Shown piece by piece: positions 1 to 14,601 of a DNA stretch of 64,000 nucleotides. Positions within the stretch are counted from its first letter, which is position 1, and every line of letters begins with the position of its first letter. Made by a program: the position numbers and the translations under genes. The notes beneath the pieces are model-generated. The model was not told where the DNA came from. It made no database searches and saw only the letters and a program-made list of their open reading frames with translations. The DNA comes from Polydactylus sextarius (taxonomy: Eukaryota; Chordata; Actinopteri; Polynemidae), in NCBI GenBank assembly GCA_016801845.1, contig CM028921.1, positions 10,640,775-10,704,774 of the forward strand. The letters are read 5' to 3'.

Positions 1-1038
1 AGAAACAACAACAACAGACGGGGGAGCCTCAGTGTGGCACTGACAGGACCAGGCTCTGCAGAATTGATTTATTTATTCATTTATTTTGCCATTCACAGCT
101 TGATGACACATGATCTGTTAAAAGTCCTCACATATCATCCCCACTGGACTGAATCTCTGCATATTTTCCCACGTAGGACTATAGATGCAAAACACATCTT
201 GACAAAGGAAATTCACAAAGTGTTGAGTGATGTTCCTGGTCCCTAATGGACAGTTATCATGGTGAAAAACATACTGTGGTTGTACTTGGAACCTCCAGTT
301 TGACTAACTGCCTAAATTACATATGCAGGAAAAAAAAAAAACAAACATACTGAGCAATCTCTAGCCAAAAAGAACTGACTAAAAGTATAGAGTGACTGTA
401 AAACAGTGGTCATTTCAAATACTGCTAATCCATTAAAAAAGCTTTGTTATTACTACATTGTACAGGATCAGTGGATGAAATATAGATGAGCTGAATTACT
501 CATTAATTTCTAAGTAGTGAAAACGTAGCGCACCCAGCAGATCTCTCTGATTTAACACATTAAGTTCTTTTCTGTTCATCTATCTTTTGTAGTTCCATTA
601 GATTATTTTTCTGAACTGTTTTATGAAGAGTGCTGACAAAGACAAACAAGTTACCAGCAATTGTGTTGTTTATTGTTATATTGTTTCCTCCCCTTATGTT
701 TTTTTTTCCACATTCAGGCAGCAGGGCATCATGTGGCTCATTCCATGTGCAGGGAGGCCGTAAAGAAGCTGTAATGACTGACCATCACGACAGTGAAGCA
801 AATGGTGTGAAGTCTGGCATCCATGGCTTGTGGAGTTAGAGGTGTATCGCAGCAAAAAGGCAGTAACACTCAGAGCCCTTAACCTTCTCATTCTCCATGA
901 GTTGTGTATTAAAAATTGTGCAAAACCACATTCAACCAATTACATTTTCATACAATGTTAAGAAAACGGGTGTATTAATGAAGTGGCAAGTCAGTGCTTT
1001 CTTTCAGTACAAATCAATGTTATTTCAGTAATTCATCA

Positions 1039-1058
1039 CTGGGCCAGCAGGGGGCATA
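1039..1058 (+). promoter_or_regulatory. CTCF-like binding site, + orientation
   Basis: The sequence CCAGCAGGGGGCATAG (1044-1059) is very close to the vertebrate CTCF core CCASYAGRKGGC followed by A/G-rich bases. It is about 1.1 kb upstream of ifitm5 and points into the window. Occupancy cannot be seen from sequence. Confidence 0.5.
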
Positions 1059-1967
1059 GTCGTTCAATATTTCAAGAAAAGAGCTTCCCTAATTTTACTT
1101 TATGCTCATTTTCTTTACTCCTAACTTGACCTTTCATGTATTTTGTCCATTGTGTTTGTTTATGTGCATTTTCTTTGTACTTTTGCTAAACTCGATTCCA
1201 CAGTTTATGTGGGATCTGAACACCTAAGTGGCCTCAAATCATAAAAACCTCACATCTGGGAACTTTTTATCAAATCATGCAGTAAGTAAAAAGCTGTCCA
1301 CATCTTGCTAAAATCATCCCCACACCAATGACTGGAGAAATTGGCAACAATGTGATTAACTGCAGACACTAAATGCATCTTTTCTGTGTGGTTGCACTTG
1401 GAAACTCCGATGTGAGTAACTGAGTTGGAAGTGCTTAAAAATACAATACCAAGCCATTCCTGCTCTGTGAGTTCAGTAGCATTAAACAAAATATAACAGA
1501 TTTTAACTTTGTAGTTGAACACTGTAACCCAACATGATGACCTCATGTTACTTGTTTTGTCTGATACACTGCTGTGTAATTTTCCTTTCATTGATCACTT
1601 CAGCTCTCAGCCAGAACCTTTATTTGTAGTCTTGTGACTGCAGACGTATTGGGTAATGTATATTTTTGTGAATTTGTTGTAAAGTCTGACCTCTGTGCAC
1701 CTACTCAATTCAACACGAGACCACATCATAGAAAAGGCCTCTGGTAGAGAGCATTTCAGATGAACTCCTCCTCAACATCTTCAAGAGTTTTGAAGCTACC
1801 ACTGTCCAACTCACCCACCAGACCCCACATTACTCGCCCTCTTAGAAAGATAAGGTGTGAGTTACTTTGGTGACTTTTGGCTTTCCCCATTCGTCTATTT
1901 GCTCTCTCTTGTTCTGTCTCCTCTCTCATACAACTTTCTGTATCTCTATTTCAGTCTCTCTCAGGCC

Positions 1968-1975
1968 TGACCACA
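1968..1975 (+). promoter_or_regulatory. RUNX-type site upstream of ifitm5
   Basis: TGACCACA contains the RUNX core ACCACA about 80 bases before the TATA-like box. Mammalian IFITM5 is an osteoblast gene and RUNX2 is the main osteoblast regulator, so the site makes sense. Six-base cores are common by chance. Confidence 0.3.
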
Positions 1976-2050
1976 TAATGACAGACCTACTGTATATTAA
2001 AGGACCCTGCCCATGCGTCCTCTCCCGGTCACCTCCCTCCTCATGGGCCT

Positions 2051-2057
2051 TTATAAG
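2051..2057 (+). promoter_or_regulatory. TATA-like box of ifitm5
   Basis: TTATAAG lies about 125 bases before the ifitm5 start codon. Transcription would then begin near 2080-2085, giving a 5' UTR of about 95 bases. No ATG occurs between that point and the chosen start at 2179, which supports the start. Confidence 0.5.
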
Positions 2058-2178
2058 CATCTCACACAGGGGGGGCGCACTAATTTCCAAAGAGGGACCT
2101 GTGCACGAGCATCTGGAAGACTAGCTTGTTTGTAGAACCACCTATTCACCTACAGCTGGGGGACACCTGAACGAAGCC

Positions 2179-3652
2179 ATGGACAACCATTCGTACAACT
2201 TCCCATCTGACTGCACCCCGCTCACCAACTGCAAGTCTGCCCGTAAACCGGGTGGATCTACAGTGGTGAACATGGGCAACACTGGAAAGAATCCTCCCCG
2301 GGATTATCTAGTCTGGTCGCTGTGCAACACCTTGTATGTTAACTTCTGCTGTCTGGGATTCATGGCTCTCATCTACTCCATCAAGGTGAGATCTTGTGGT
2401 CTGTTTTATTCTACACTTTTTTCACTTTTTTCCATGAAAGTTTCAGTCTTTACAAAGTGTTCAACATCCAAAAAATAACCTGATGAGTTTGAACTACTTT
2501 ATGTTTAAGATGAGATACCAAAGCAATGATTGGACAACTCTCTATATGTAGGGGCTTATTAAAAGATCCAAACAACACGAGGGCCAAACTGTTGTTAACT
2601 GTAGAAATTGTTTTTTGATGTGAATACTGATATGTTAGGAAAATTGTTTCACCAAATGATGAGTCATTTTGACAATACCAAACGTAGAAGTAGTGCCAGT
2701 CTGATGCAATAACAACATCTCTATGATGATTATAAAACCTTCTGTAAACAAGCTTGACAGCAATGGATCGTGGTGCCAAATTGGCAAGGGAAACTTTACA
2801 ACAATGGGCAATATTGAGAAATGAAATACACACAGGGATGTAGGCATTACTGCTTTGCCAAAGTTAAGAAAAACTAGACATGTTTAGATCTAGTGTGTCA
2901 GATTTTGCAATAGGTATGGTGGTGCTATAAAAAGGATCCTGTAGCATTTGTTCTGCCATTTAAATTCTCTGTGAAGAACATCTTTGTTGTAAAATGGAAA
3001 TAAGGCTACATATTTCAGACACTGTAGAAACCTTTTATTGTCCCTGGTCAGATGGCACACTCAGTAGAGAGTTGATGAGCTCTTTTACCACAGGAATGGG
3101 GCTGTCCTGAAACAGGAACAAAACCCCAAACAAAAGCTTTTCTCTTTAAAAGAACAAAACAAAAAACAGCCAAAAGATCCTTGAAAACTCCTTGTTGCCA
3201 AAGCACGATTGGACAAACTGTAAGACTACCTGAATCAAAAGGTTTCTGAAAAACTAACCACAAAAGGGGTGTGTGTGTATACCGTTTATTTAAGTCTTTT
3301 ATTTCTGTCTGCATAGAGAACAGCTCTGAATCACAGGCCCTCTATTGGCTCAGCTCTCAAATTAAAGACAGGGACCGGCTGCTTGTCTGGGGAGTTAAAA
3401 ATGGCGTAATTGGCATCTTCCTAATGGGCAAGTACTCATGAGAAATTAGAGAGTGCTGGGAAAAGATTCAGCCTGGTCTGTTACAAAATATACAGATACA
3501 CTTAGTGGTAGCTCAGGGAATCCATATTGCTCCAACTGTGCACAGGCTTGAATCTACACTCTGTGTGGAAAAACTGGGAATTATGGGGCAAGTGGTGATA
3601 TGTGTAAACACATACTAGGCATTTTGTTCTTTTCTGTATCAGTGAACTTAAC

Positions 3653-3699
<47 letters not shown>

Positions 3700-3919
3700 C
3701 AGAGACCAGAAGACTCAGGGCAACCTGCAGCTGGCCCAGGAGTGTTCAGACAAAGCCAAGTGGTATAACATCCTGGCAGCTGGCTGGAACATGCTTATTC
3801 CACTTCTGGCCGTCGTCCTTCTCGTCCTCCTGCTCGTCCACCTGGGCTCGTCCCAGGGCTCCTTTGACTTCCTTGGAGAGGATGGTCTCCAAAACTTCCT
3901 GAAACTATTCAGCTGGTAG
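2179..3919 (+). CDS. ifitm5: Interferon-induced transmembrane protein 5-like (CD225/dispanin family)
   Basis: Two coding exons, 2179-2385 and about 3698-3919, give roughly 142 residues; human IFITM5 has 132. The start ATG has a good context, with a purine at -3 and G at +4. Residues 1-40 are a polar N-terminus. The CD225 domain follows: an RDYLVWSLCNTLY segment, the paired cysteines C57-C58 in NFCCLGF (the palmitoylation pair of the family), then YSIK / ARDQK across the intron, and a conserved KAKWYNILAAGWN segment. A strongly hydrophobic membrane segment covers about residues 93-117. The tail lacks the acidic end of the mammalian protein. IFITM5 (BRIL) is a small plasma-membrane protein of mineralising osteoblasts; the tissue role in this fish is inferred. 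The donor after AAG (gtgaga) is normal, but keeping the frame needs exon 2 to start at GCC directly after a (TG)n tract, with no AG there. Family assignment is secure. The member ifitm5, rather than another ifitm, rests on resemblance to the human protein around the exon junction. Confidence 0.85.
3655..3698 (+). repeat. (TG)22 microsatellite at the ifitm5 intron end
   Basis: An uninterrupted TG tract of 44 bases runs up to the first coding base of ifitm5 exon 2. It occupies the place where the polypyrimidine tract and AG acceptor should be. Confidence 0.95.
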
Positions 3920-4170
3920 ACAGAGCCAGAGGGCGAGAACTAAAACAACATGATGATTCAAAAAAAGAAAAGAGAGAGAACAGCAGATCAGTCTCAAAGT
4001 CAGCCAGTTCACACTCACCATCAGGAGAGGGCATTTGATTAGATTCAGCAGATGAGGGCATTTGATTCAAGCCTGTTCTGGGCTTTCTTAAATCTGCTTG
4101 ACATTTAAATAATTCTGATTCAAAAAGGAAATAGTTAACCTTGAGTCATACATTACAAGAATATCCTCTG

Positions 4171-4381
4171 AGGGATGCACCGATACTAATGCTTGTGGTA
4201 AATATTAGGCTTATGCAAGACTAAAACTGGACATTTATTCAGTCCACATTAAAGTGATTCATACAAGTGACCTAAAAGTAATGATACCAGTTTATGTTGT
4301 GTGTATATGATCTTTCTCAGAGTTGCTATTTTGAGAAAGCAAACAAACAAACAAAAACATCATTAGTATGAGTGCATCCCT
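4171..4381. mobile_element. MITE-like element with 21-bp terminal inverted repeats
   Basis: The left end (4171-4191, beginning AGGGATGCAC) and the reverse complement of the right end (4361-4381) match at 19 of 21 positions, differing only at bases 11-12. The 211-bp element has no coding capacity. Teleost genomes carry many non-autonomous hAT-like elements whose ends begin GGGATGCACCGATAC, and this looks like one. No clear target-site duplication flanks it. It lies in the presumed 3' UTR of ifitm5, or just beyond it. Confidence 0.6.
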
Positions 4382-4470
4382 AATTGTAATGTCAGTATTA
4401 GAGGTTACGCCTGCCAGTCTCCCAGACATGGTCAGTTGAGATGTGAAGATCAATGACGCCTAAAATAGAA

Positions 4471-4476
4471 AATAAA
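4471..4476 (+). promoter_or_regulatory. Candidate poly(A) signal for ifitm5 (proximal)
   Basis: AATAAA about 550 bases after the ifitm5 stop codon and just after the MITE-like element. A second AATAAA at 4885-4890 is an alternative. Confidence 0.35.
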
Positions 4477-4884
4477 AGGGGGAAATAAACAGATAAGACT
4501 TGAAAGAGCTGAATCCAGGCTGAGAGGTTGAGAAAGCAGCTACTCTGGGTCATTTTTGTTGTTATTTATTGTATTTATGTCAAATGGAAATTTGGATGAC
4601 AGCTGATAGGAAGAGGAGAAAGAGCAGAGTACAGAGACTGACTGTGGAGCCAAAGTCTGAATACAGTGATGATGAGAAGCCACTTTATAAAGGACAATCA
4701 ACATTCACCTCCCACTGACTGTCCTTTATTTTTTTTGTCTTTAATCAACTTTAAACATATTATTACTGTTATTACAGCATACATCTATTTTTTGTCATTA
4801 CTCATTTATTTTTATTAGTATTTTTCTTGTTATAATAATTTTGATTCCACATCATCTTATTGCCAACCTCTTGTGAGTGAGCTT

Positions 4885-4890
4885 AATAAA
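4885..4890 (+). promoter_or_regulatory. Candidate poly(A) signal for ifitm5 (distal)
   Basis: AATAAA in an AT-rich stretch about 970 bases after the ifitm5 stop. Use of this site would place the MITE-like element inside the transcript. Confidence 0.35.
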
Positions 4891-8200
<3,310 letters not shown>

Positions 8201-8474
8201 CGAGTAAAGACACGTTGTCACCACTGATCAGACCTGTGTGATGACGCCACCCCCGGCTCAAGCATCTTCTTCAACGACACCACAGAGATACAAACTAGAC
8301 GGGCCGGTTACCTGGTAGACCTGGCAACAACTGGGCGTTTCCAAAAAAACATGACTGGGCTGGAAGAGCAAGTTGTTGTCATTGAGAATCACTTACACCG
8401 GCACCTGATCATTAGCTACAGAGACGAGAAAGACGACACAACAGAGATCTAAAGGAGCAGACAATAATATCAAC
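8201..8474 (+). promoter_or_regulatory. Probable promoter and 5' UTR of the dehydrogenase gene
   Basis: This segment is less AT-rich than its surroundings and has a few CpGs (for example around 8300). It leads directly into the ATG at 8475, which has A at -3. No TATA box stands out. The transcription start cannot be placed from sequence. Confidence 0.35.
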
Positions 8475-11400
8475 ATGAGCAGGTAATCACTTCATATTTT
8501 AAATTATTTCAAATTAAAAGTAATATTGATTGATTTCCTTGTTCCTGTTTCTATTGGTAGCTTCTGTTTTTAGATTTAACTTCATTAAACTTAAGTTATC
8601 TTATTCTCACTGTTCAGTGATGGACAGTGAATTAGGCACAGATCATTTGAAAGGTTTCAGCTGGGATCAGATCTCTTTGCATCTCTGGATCACAGCTGTT
8701 GACATCAGCAAAGCTGCACATTTCTATATGTGTATTTGAGTGTAAACAATTTAAGCAACATATACATAACCCATCAGTATGAACATATAAAAAATCTGTC
8801 ATTCGAATTAACTGATTTGAATTGATGTATAAATATAAATTTTAAATTGTAGCCTGACATCGTGAAAGACACGCATCAACTAAACTTCAACTATACGTCA
8901 TCCTTTAAAGGAGCAGTACAACATTTTTAGGAAACAGGCAAGACAAGTTAGCTGATGGTTAGCTTAGCTGAGCATAAAGACTGGGAATAGATGATGGTTA
9001 GAAAATCTACTTATGTTATTACATGTGGTCTGTCTAGATGTGAGTTGTGGCTTCACATTTACATGAAGCTCAATGGCTCAAAGGGGCGTGAATACAGTAG
9101 TGTCAGTTTGCTGAATTAAAAATGATGCCAACTCTTTTGTTTGTTTGTTTTTTGTCACAGTTCAAACTGGACAAAGGAGGGCAGTACTTGTAGTTGCACA
9201 TGATGTTCTTACCATGATTGTTCCACAGCTTGATATATATGTGCGTCATACCTTCCTCACAACATTTTGGTGAAGGTTGGATCTAAATGTTGGCATCACT
9301 GACGTCTCAAACAAAACTGTAGGTCAACCAGGATCAAGGATTCAAATAAGCTGCTGTCCAGATCTTATAGGCTTTAGGCAGCATCTGAGATCATGAGTTG
9401 TTTGTCTCACAGTCAGATGCTTGTATCAGAAGCTTTGTCAACAAAGGTGCTGTTCTTGTGTTCATTAGTTTCTTAGGTTGATCAGTCATTGGGTTTCAGT
9501 AAAGCTGTTTGTATCGCACCCAATGTTATTTTGAAGAGGATGTAAGAATCATCCAATCAGCCAGCCAGAGCCCACAGCATATACTGTATATATATGGGCG
9601 CAATTATGGTACATTAGGAAATTTAGGATTTTTTATATTCCTCACAGCAACCACCAAATAACACAAAGTACAGTGCAGAACACACGAGGTGGATTAAAAG
9701 AAAATGGAAAAAGGAAAAGAGGAAGTAGAGCAGTATATTGATTATGTTTCTAATGAATCTTAGTTGTCCTTAGTTTCCCACACACATCCTTTTAAAAGCA
9801 AAACGCATCTTTATGGAACATTTTCTATTTTTTTTCTCAAATAAAAATACTTTCATTAAACTTAGACCACAATTTTGTTTAAGATATGTGTTTAAAAGTG
9901 TTTAAATATTGGCAAATCCTTGTTAAACTCTTTTTTTGTGGCTGTTTTTTCTCACAACATTTACTCTGCCACAGTGCTGATGAAACTATCTGCAGCTGGT
10001 GCTTATTAAGAGAGCATGTGTTGTATGTTTTAATTCCCCTGATTTTAATTATCACAGAAACACTGAGACAGTGACACCACTATTTACAGTTTGGAAATAA
10101 CAAATGATTTTTTTTTCCTTGAGAACATAGAAAACACTGGTACACGATGTCCTGCCAGTTGTTCTGGTCACTCAGCTTTATTATTCATTATTTTGCAAAG
10201 TCAACAGAGAGATTGCAATTTTTGTTCACAGTGATTAAACCATCAGACCTGACACATTGAACTGGAGGTTCACCACGTTACCTACAACACCTGTGTGTTT
10301 ACAGGTTGTGCAAACATGTTTGCGAAGACGGACTTCAAACATTGAATCAGCATGGGACTGTCTATTTTGCCAAATGCTACAAAAATGTGGGGCAATTTAA
10401 AGGACTTCACTCTTGAAGGACTTTGGTCCATGATGTAGTTCAGCAGGTTTTCACTTGTAGGCTTGATTTGATTTTTTGGATAAAGGTCAGGAGTACCTGA
10501 TCATTGTATGAAAAACAAAACATCAACAAAAAAAGATTGCGTCATTGTAATTTATTGATTTTGCAAACAAACAAGTCAACAGTGTGCTGTCCCACTCATC
10601 CTGATTTAATCAGGAAAAGTCTCATTTAGGTGAATAACCAATTTCATGATAGAGACCCCTGTGTATTTTAAAATCTAAAGTAAATGTCTTCTCTGCAGGT
10701 GTCTGATCAGCAAATCGGAGGTGCAGGCATTCATCGAGAGGTGTTTAACGGCCGTGGGCACCAAGCCGCACCATGCTCGCAGTCTGGCTGAGGTGCTGGT
10801 AGAGGGTGACCACAGAGGACACTACAGCCATGGGCTGAATAGGATGGGTCAGTGAGACGCTGAAGATTCATCACTTTAACTACACGTTCCTCAGAATGTG
10901 ACAGGAATTTTGATATGGATTTTGTTTGTTCTTGGATGTCTCTATATCTTTAAATAGATATGTACGTTAAGGACATCCAGACAGGAATCTGTGCCAAGGA
11001 CGGTGAACCGGTGGTGGAGAAGGAGAGTGCAGCCACTGGGCTGGTGAACGGGAAGAACCTGCTGGGTCCTGTGGTTGGAAACTTCTGCATGAATCTGGCT
11101 ATAAAAAAGGCCAAAGAAGTCGGCATCGGCTGGGTGGTGGCACACAGTGAGTGTCTTGTGAACCCATAGTTATTCACGATGAAAATATTTACACTTTGAG
11201 AGAAACTTCACATCAGCATGTTCAGGCATCAGATACAAGCCTGAACTCGATTGGACAAAATGTTCAGTACTCATAAAGGTATTATTTTCTTTGTTGAAAG
11301 ATTAGTCGATTAGCTCAAATAACAGACAATTAAATATGAGAGGATGGAAAAAACGTCTGTAATTAAGACACATTTCTTGTTGAACTTGAAACACAACTCA

Positions 11401-14028
11401 CCTTAGGTTTAGGTTTTAGTGGGTAAACCGTGAACACATTTTGACGAAGAACACACTTAAGTTTTAAATTGCTTTTAAATTATCAATTGTCACTTCCTTT
11501 TCCTTCTTAGATTCCAATCATTATGGCATTGCAGGATACTACGCAATGCAAGCACTGAAGGAAAACATGATTGTAAGTGCCCGTTGTTTGAAAATTGAAT
11601 CATTTGAAATAATTACTCAATTCAAATCATTTAAAAATAATAACATTAAGCTGTTAGGAGACATGATTTTCATTTGATTTTCCACTTCAGGGCATGTCAT
11701 TTACCAACACATCTCCACTGGTGGTTCCTACTCGTGGTAAAGAGGTAATTATATTATTTTGCAATAACATGTCACAATTTTTGGGAGTAGCTGTTTGCTG
11801 CTTATAACAAGCATGAGTCATGTTATTAAATCTTAACATGACAACAACATCAATCTTTCCCAATCTGCAGTGCACTCTGGGCACCAACCCCATCAGCATG
11901 GCAGCTCCTGCTAACGATGGAGACAGTTTCGTTCTGGACATGGCCACGTCAGCGGTAGCACTCGGAAAGGTGAAACGACACAGATAAGACACGCTTTATA
12001 TACAGAGCATGACTTGCTGAAAGATGAGAGATCTACACTAATCGAGTATGACCTGGTTTGGATTTTCACACGTGAAGTAAGAGTAAAAAAAACAGGTGTG
12101 ACAACTGAACCGATTCTTGTAACAGCTCCACATTTTTTGTACGTAGTAGCTGAACGAGGACAAAGCAAGTCCTATTGTTAGCTTAATCAAAATGATAATA
12201 AAAAAGGTGTACAGACAAAGTTTGAGACAGAAATCGTGGAAACAACTTCCCCATTAGGTTTCCTTAATTTAGTTTCAGTTGCAGTTATACAAGCTTCCCA
12301 ACCACTGAGTGAGAATAGAGTTGAGAGTCTACTTAGAGCTGTGATACTCTGGTTTCTGTTTTGTTGTGTAATTGTTTGGTATAAAATTTGTATTTTTCAA
12401 GCATGTTTGTGATTTCTATATTTGTGTTATTCACTGCTCAGGTGGAGCTCCACGATCGACGTGGAGACCCCATTCCTGAGGGCTGGGGCTGTGACGCACA
12501 GGGAAAACTGAACACAGACCCTAAGAAAGTCCTGAATGGAGGAGGACTGGTGCCCATCGGAGGCAGTGAAGACACAGGTCAGAATCTAGAGGCTTCGTGA
12601 AGCAATTATGTTCAAGATTTTTATCTACATTAAATTTAAACCCTAGATGATTATATTTATTTATGAATGTTTTTGCTCTATTTGTAAGGGTGATATCACA
12701 GCTCACTTTGGTGTGGGCTAATTGTATATTGCATCACAAAGTACACAGAATGAGTTTCATTCACCTTTTCCCCATATTAAACAAGTGTAGTTTATTCATG
12801 CTGTGACGTTACTTCTGTTATGTTGCTTGCAGGAGGTTACAAAGGCTACGGTCTGGGAATGATGGTGGAGGTGTTCTGCGGGATCTTGGCTGGAGCTCAA
12901 TACAGCAAAAATGTCCGCACGTGGAAAGTAACAGATCGTGTTGCAAATCTGGTATGTTTGTTTTGCTTGTCGTTTTGTTTCCTTTCACCTCGTGTTACGG
13001 TAGTTAACAAAAGCCATATGACATTCCATGCCATGTGTTTGTGCAATGGAAAAGAAGAAATTTAATCATGTGAGATGGAAACAGCAGATTTAATTAAGTA
13101 GAAAGTTACAGGAAATGTACAGTATATTTCCTGGGTAGATACATTAGGCAATTTACAAGAAAGTAGGAATAAAGTCATCAACAGTAATCAATTGTGGTAG
13201 GAGAACAGTTCTTCTAGTTGAATAAACAGTCTTTTCACAGCTTCTCTTATCTAAAACAAATCAGTGATTTGTCAAAAACCTTTTACAGTTTATTCTGGGT
13301 CAGTTCACGTCATTGTCTGTTTTTTTTTTTTTGGGATTGTGTTTTCAGGGTCAGTGTTTTGTGGCCATCAACCCAGAGAACTTTGCTCCAGGGTTCAGCG
13401 ACAGGATGTCAGACCTGCTGTCCATCCACAGAGGCCTGGATCCTGTGAGTAGATCCCACTGCTCTAACACTGAGACACTGGACCAATTATGAGCAGAGGG
13501 GAAAAAAAGAATATGTAGATAATGTCTAATGACTGAACCAAAACAAAGTGTGATAATTGTTTCCAGCTTTATTTTGTTGGTGTTTCTGTTTGTCATAGGC
13601 TGATGCAGATGCTCCTGTTTTGACTGCTGGAGACCCAGAGAGGATGAATATAAAGAAATGTGAAGAGCTGGGTGGGATTCCATACCACATCAATGTTGTC
13701 AACCACATGGTAAGACTTTATAAACCATAACCCTAAACTTATAACCCATCATACACCACAAGTTTTATTTTTTTGCATCAATGTTAACTTAACTTACCTT
13801 TGGAAAGACCCAGGCTGCCAGTTTCACTTATGCAAAACTAAGCTAACTGGGTGCTTACTTTAGTGTGATATTTATGATAAAAATGTCTAACAAAGCCATT
13901 GAGATTGAACAAACCTGACTCAATTATTTGTATTTTTTATTTTTTCATTTTTACATCTACAGAATGAATGTGCAAAGAAAATTGGCGCCAGCCCACTGTT
14001 GCCGTGTGACAAGCTCATCTCCAACTAG
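8475..14028 (+). CDS. LDH2/MDH2-family malate/L-lactate (2-hydroxyacid) dehydrogenase, YjmC/AllD-like
   Basis: Eleven exons join in phase: 8475-8482, 10699-10847, 10958-11146, 11511-11572, 11691-11744, 11871-11969, 12442-12577, 12833-12951, 13349-13444, 13599-13709, 13963-14028. All introns are GT-AG. The product is 362 residues, normal for this family (about 330-370). Family landmarks in order: GDHRGHYSHG at 39-48 (substrate Arg and His of the RGxxSHG motif), SNHYGIAGYY at 117-126 with the catalytic-type His119, GTNPIS at 158-163 and DMATS at 177-181 (NAD(P)-binding region), IPEGW at about 199, GGYKGYGLGMMVEV at 233-246. The family reduces or oxidises 2-oxo/2-hydroxy acids (malate, lactate, sulfolactate, ureidoglycolate) with NAD(P). 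The fold is unrelated to classical LDH/MDH. The exact substrate is not readable from sequence. There is no signal peptide or PTS1 ending, so it is probably cytosolic. Exon 1 codes only eight bases, which automated predictors could easily miss. No broken motif or internal stop was found, so it looks functional. Confidence 0.9.
8903..9012 (+). repeat. Teleost short dispersed repeat (GGTTAGCTTAGCT family), + copy
   Basis: The run TTTAAAGGAGCAGTACAACA ... GGTTAGCTTAGCTGAGCATA, followed by AAGACTGG, matches a very common fish repeat whose consensus contains TTAGCTTAGCATAAAGACTG. It lies in intron 1 of the dehydrogenase gene and is decayed and shortened. Confidence 0.55.
13799..13876 (-). repeat. 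Same dispersed-repeat family, inverted copy
   Basis: The segment reads as the reverse complement of the family seen in intron 1: GACCCAGGCTGCCAGTTTC, then a core with CTAAGCTAACTGG, then a ...GTGATATTTA end. It lies in intron 10 of the dehydrogenase gene, opposite in orientation to the intron 1 copy. Confidence 0.45.
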
Positions 14029-14601
14029 CCAGTCTGGTCAAGATTCTCAACATTTAGAAGTTCACATCACAGCAGCTTCAAAGTGAAATCTAATCTTAAC
14101 ATAAAAAGGAAAAATTTTAATAGTTTTGGTCAAAAAAAAAAAAAAACAGCAACTTTTTGAAACATGTTTTTGATTTGATGTTTTTTGTCTCAAGATTTTG
14201 CATCTGCAGATGTTTAAGTCAAAGTTTACACATGTTTTCAAGATGCTGTTTTTTTGTCTGTGAAATATGTTCGAGGCTCTTAGATAGATGACGGTCGTGT
14301 GAGTGGAAGGTTGTGAATGATCTGAGAAATGATTTGAGTGGTGATGTTGAAAGTTGAACATTAGTGTGGTTTATTGTCATTAACTTGACAGTCTGGATAG
14401 TCTGTGTTAGAGAAGATTTAAGATGTATGAGAAAAGCCAACAGTATTGGGATGTATAGAGTGATGAAAAATGAGAAATGAGCTTGGATGAACATTTATTT
14501 TAGTACAAACAAATACGGTATCACTAAACCTGACCTCCTGACATTGTTCCCACACTACTCACAGTTAGTTTAGAGAGTATATTTACATACATACTTACCA
14601 A

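Larger units (their letters stand above)
1..2050. other. Non-coding upstream region
   Basis: No exon could be supported here on either strand. The short open frames have no recognisable domain and no splice context. The notable content is a CTCF-like site near 1040 and a pyrimidine-rich stretch at about 1895-1960 just ahead of the ifitm5 promoter. The first bases could be the 3' end of a gene lying to the left, but nothing shows it. Confidence 0.4.

Noticed and set aside
1250..1591. 113-codon minus-strand frame upstream of ifitm5
   Set aside because: No domain, AT-rich codon use and no splice or promoter context.
3600..3902. Open frame running through the (TG)n tract into ifitm5 exon 2
   Set aside because: It is in the wrong frame relative to the CD225 sequence and its valine/cysteine repeat comes only from the microsatellite.
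10942..11177. Minus-strand frames opposite dehydrogenase exon 3
   Set aside because: Shadows of the real exon, which has the conserved family sequence and proper splice sites on the + strand.
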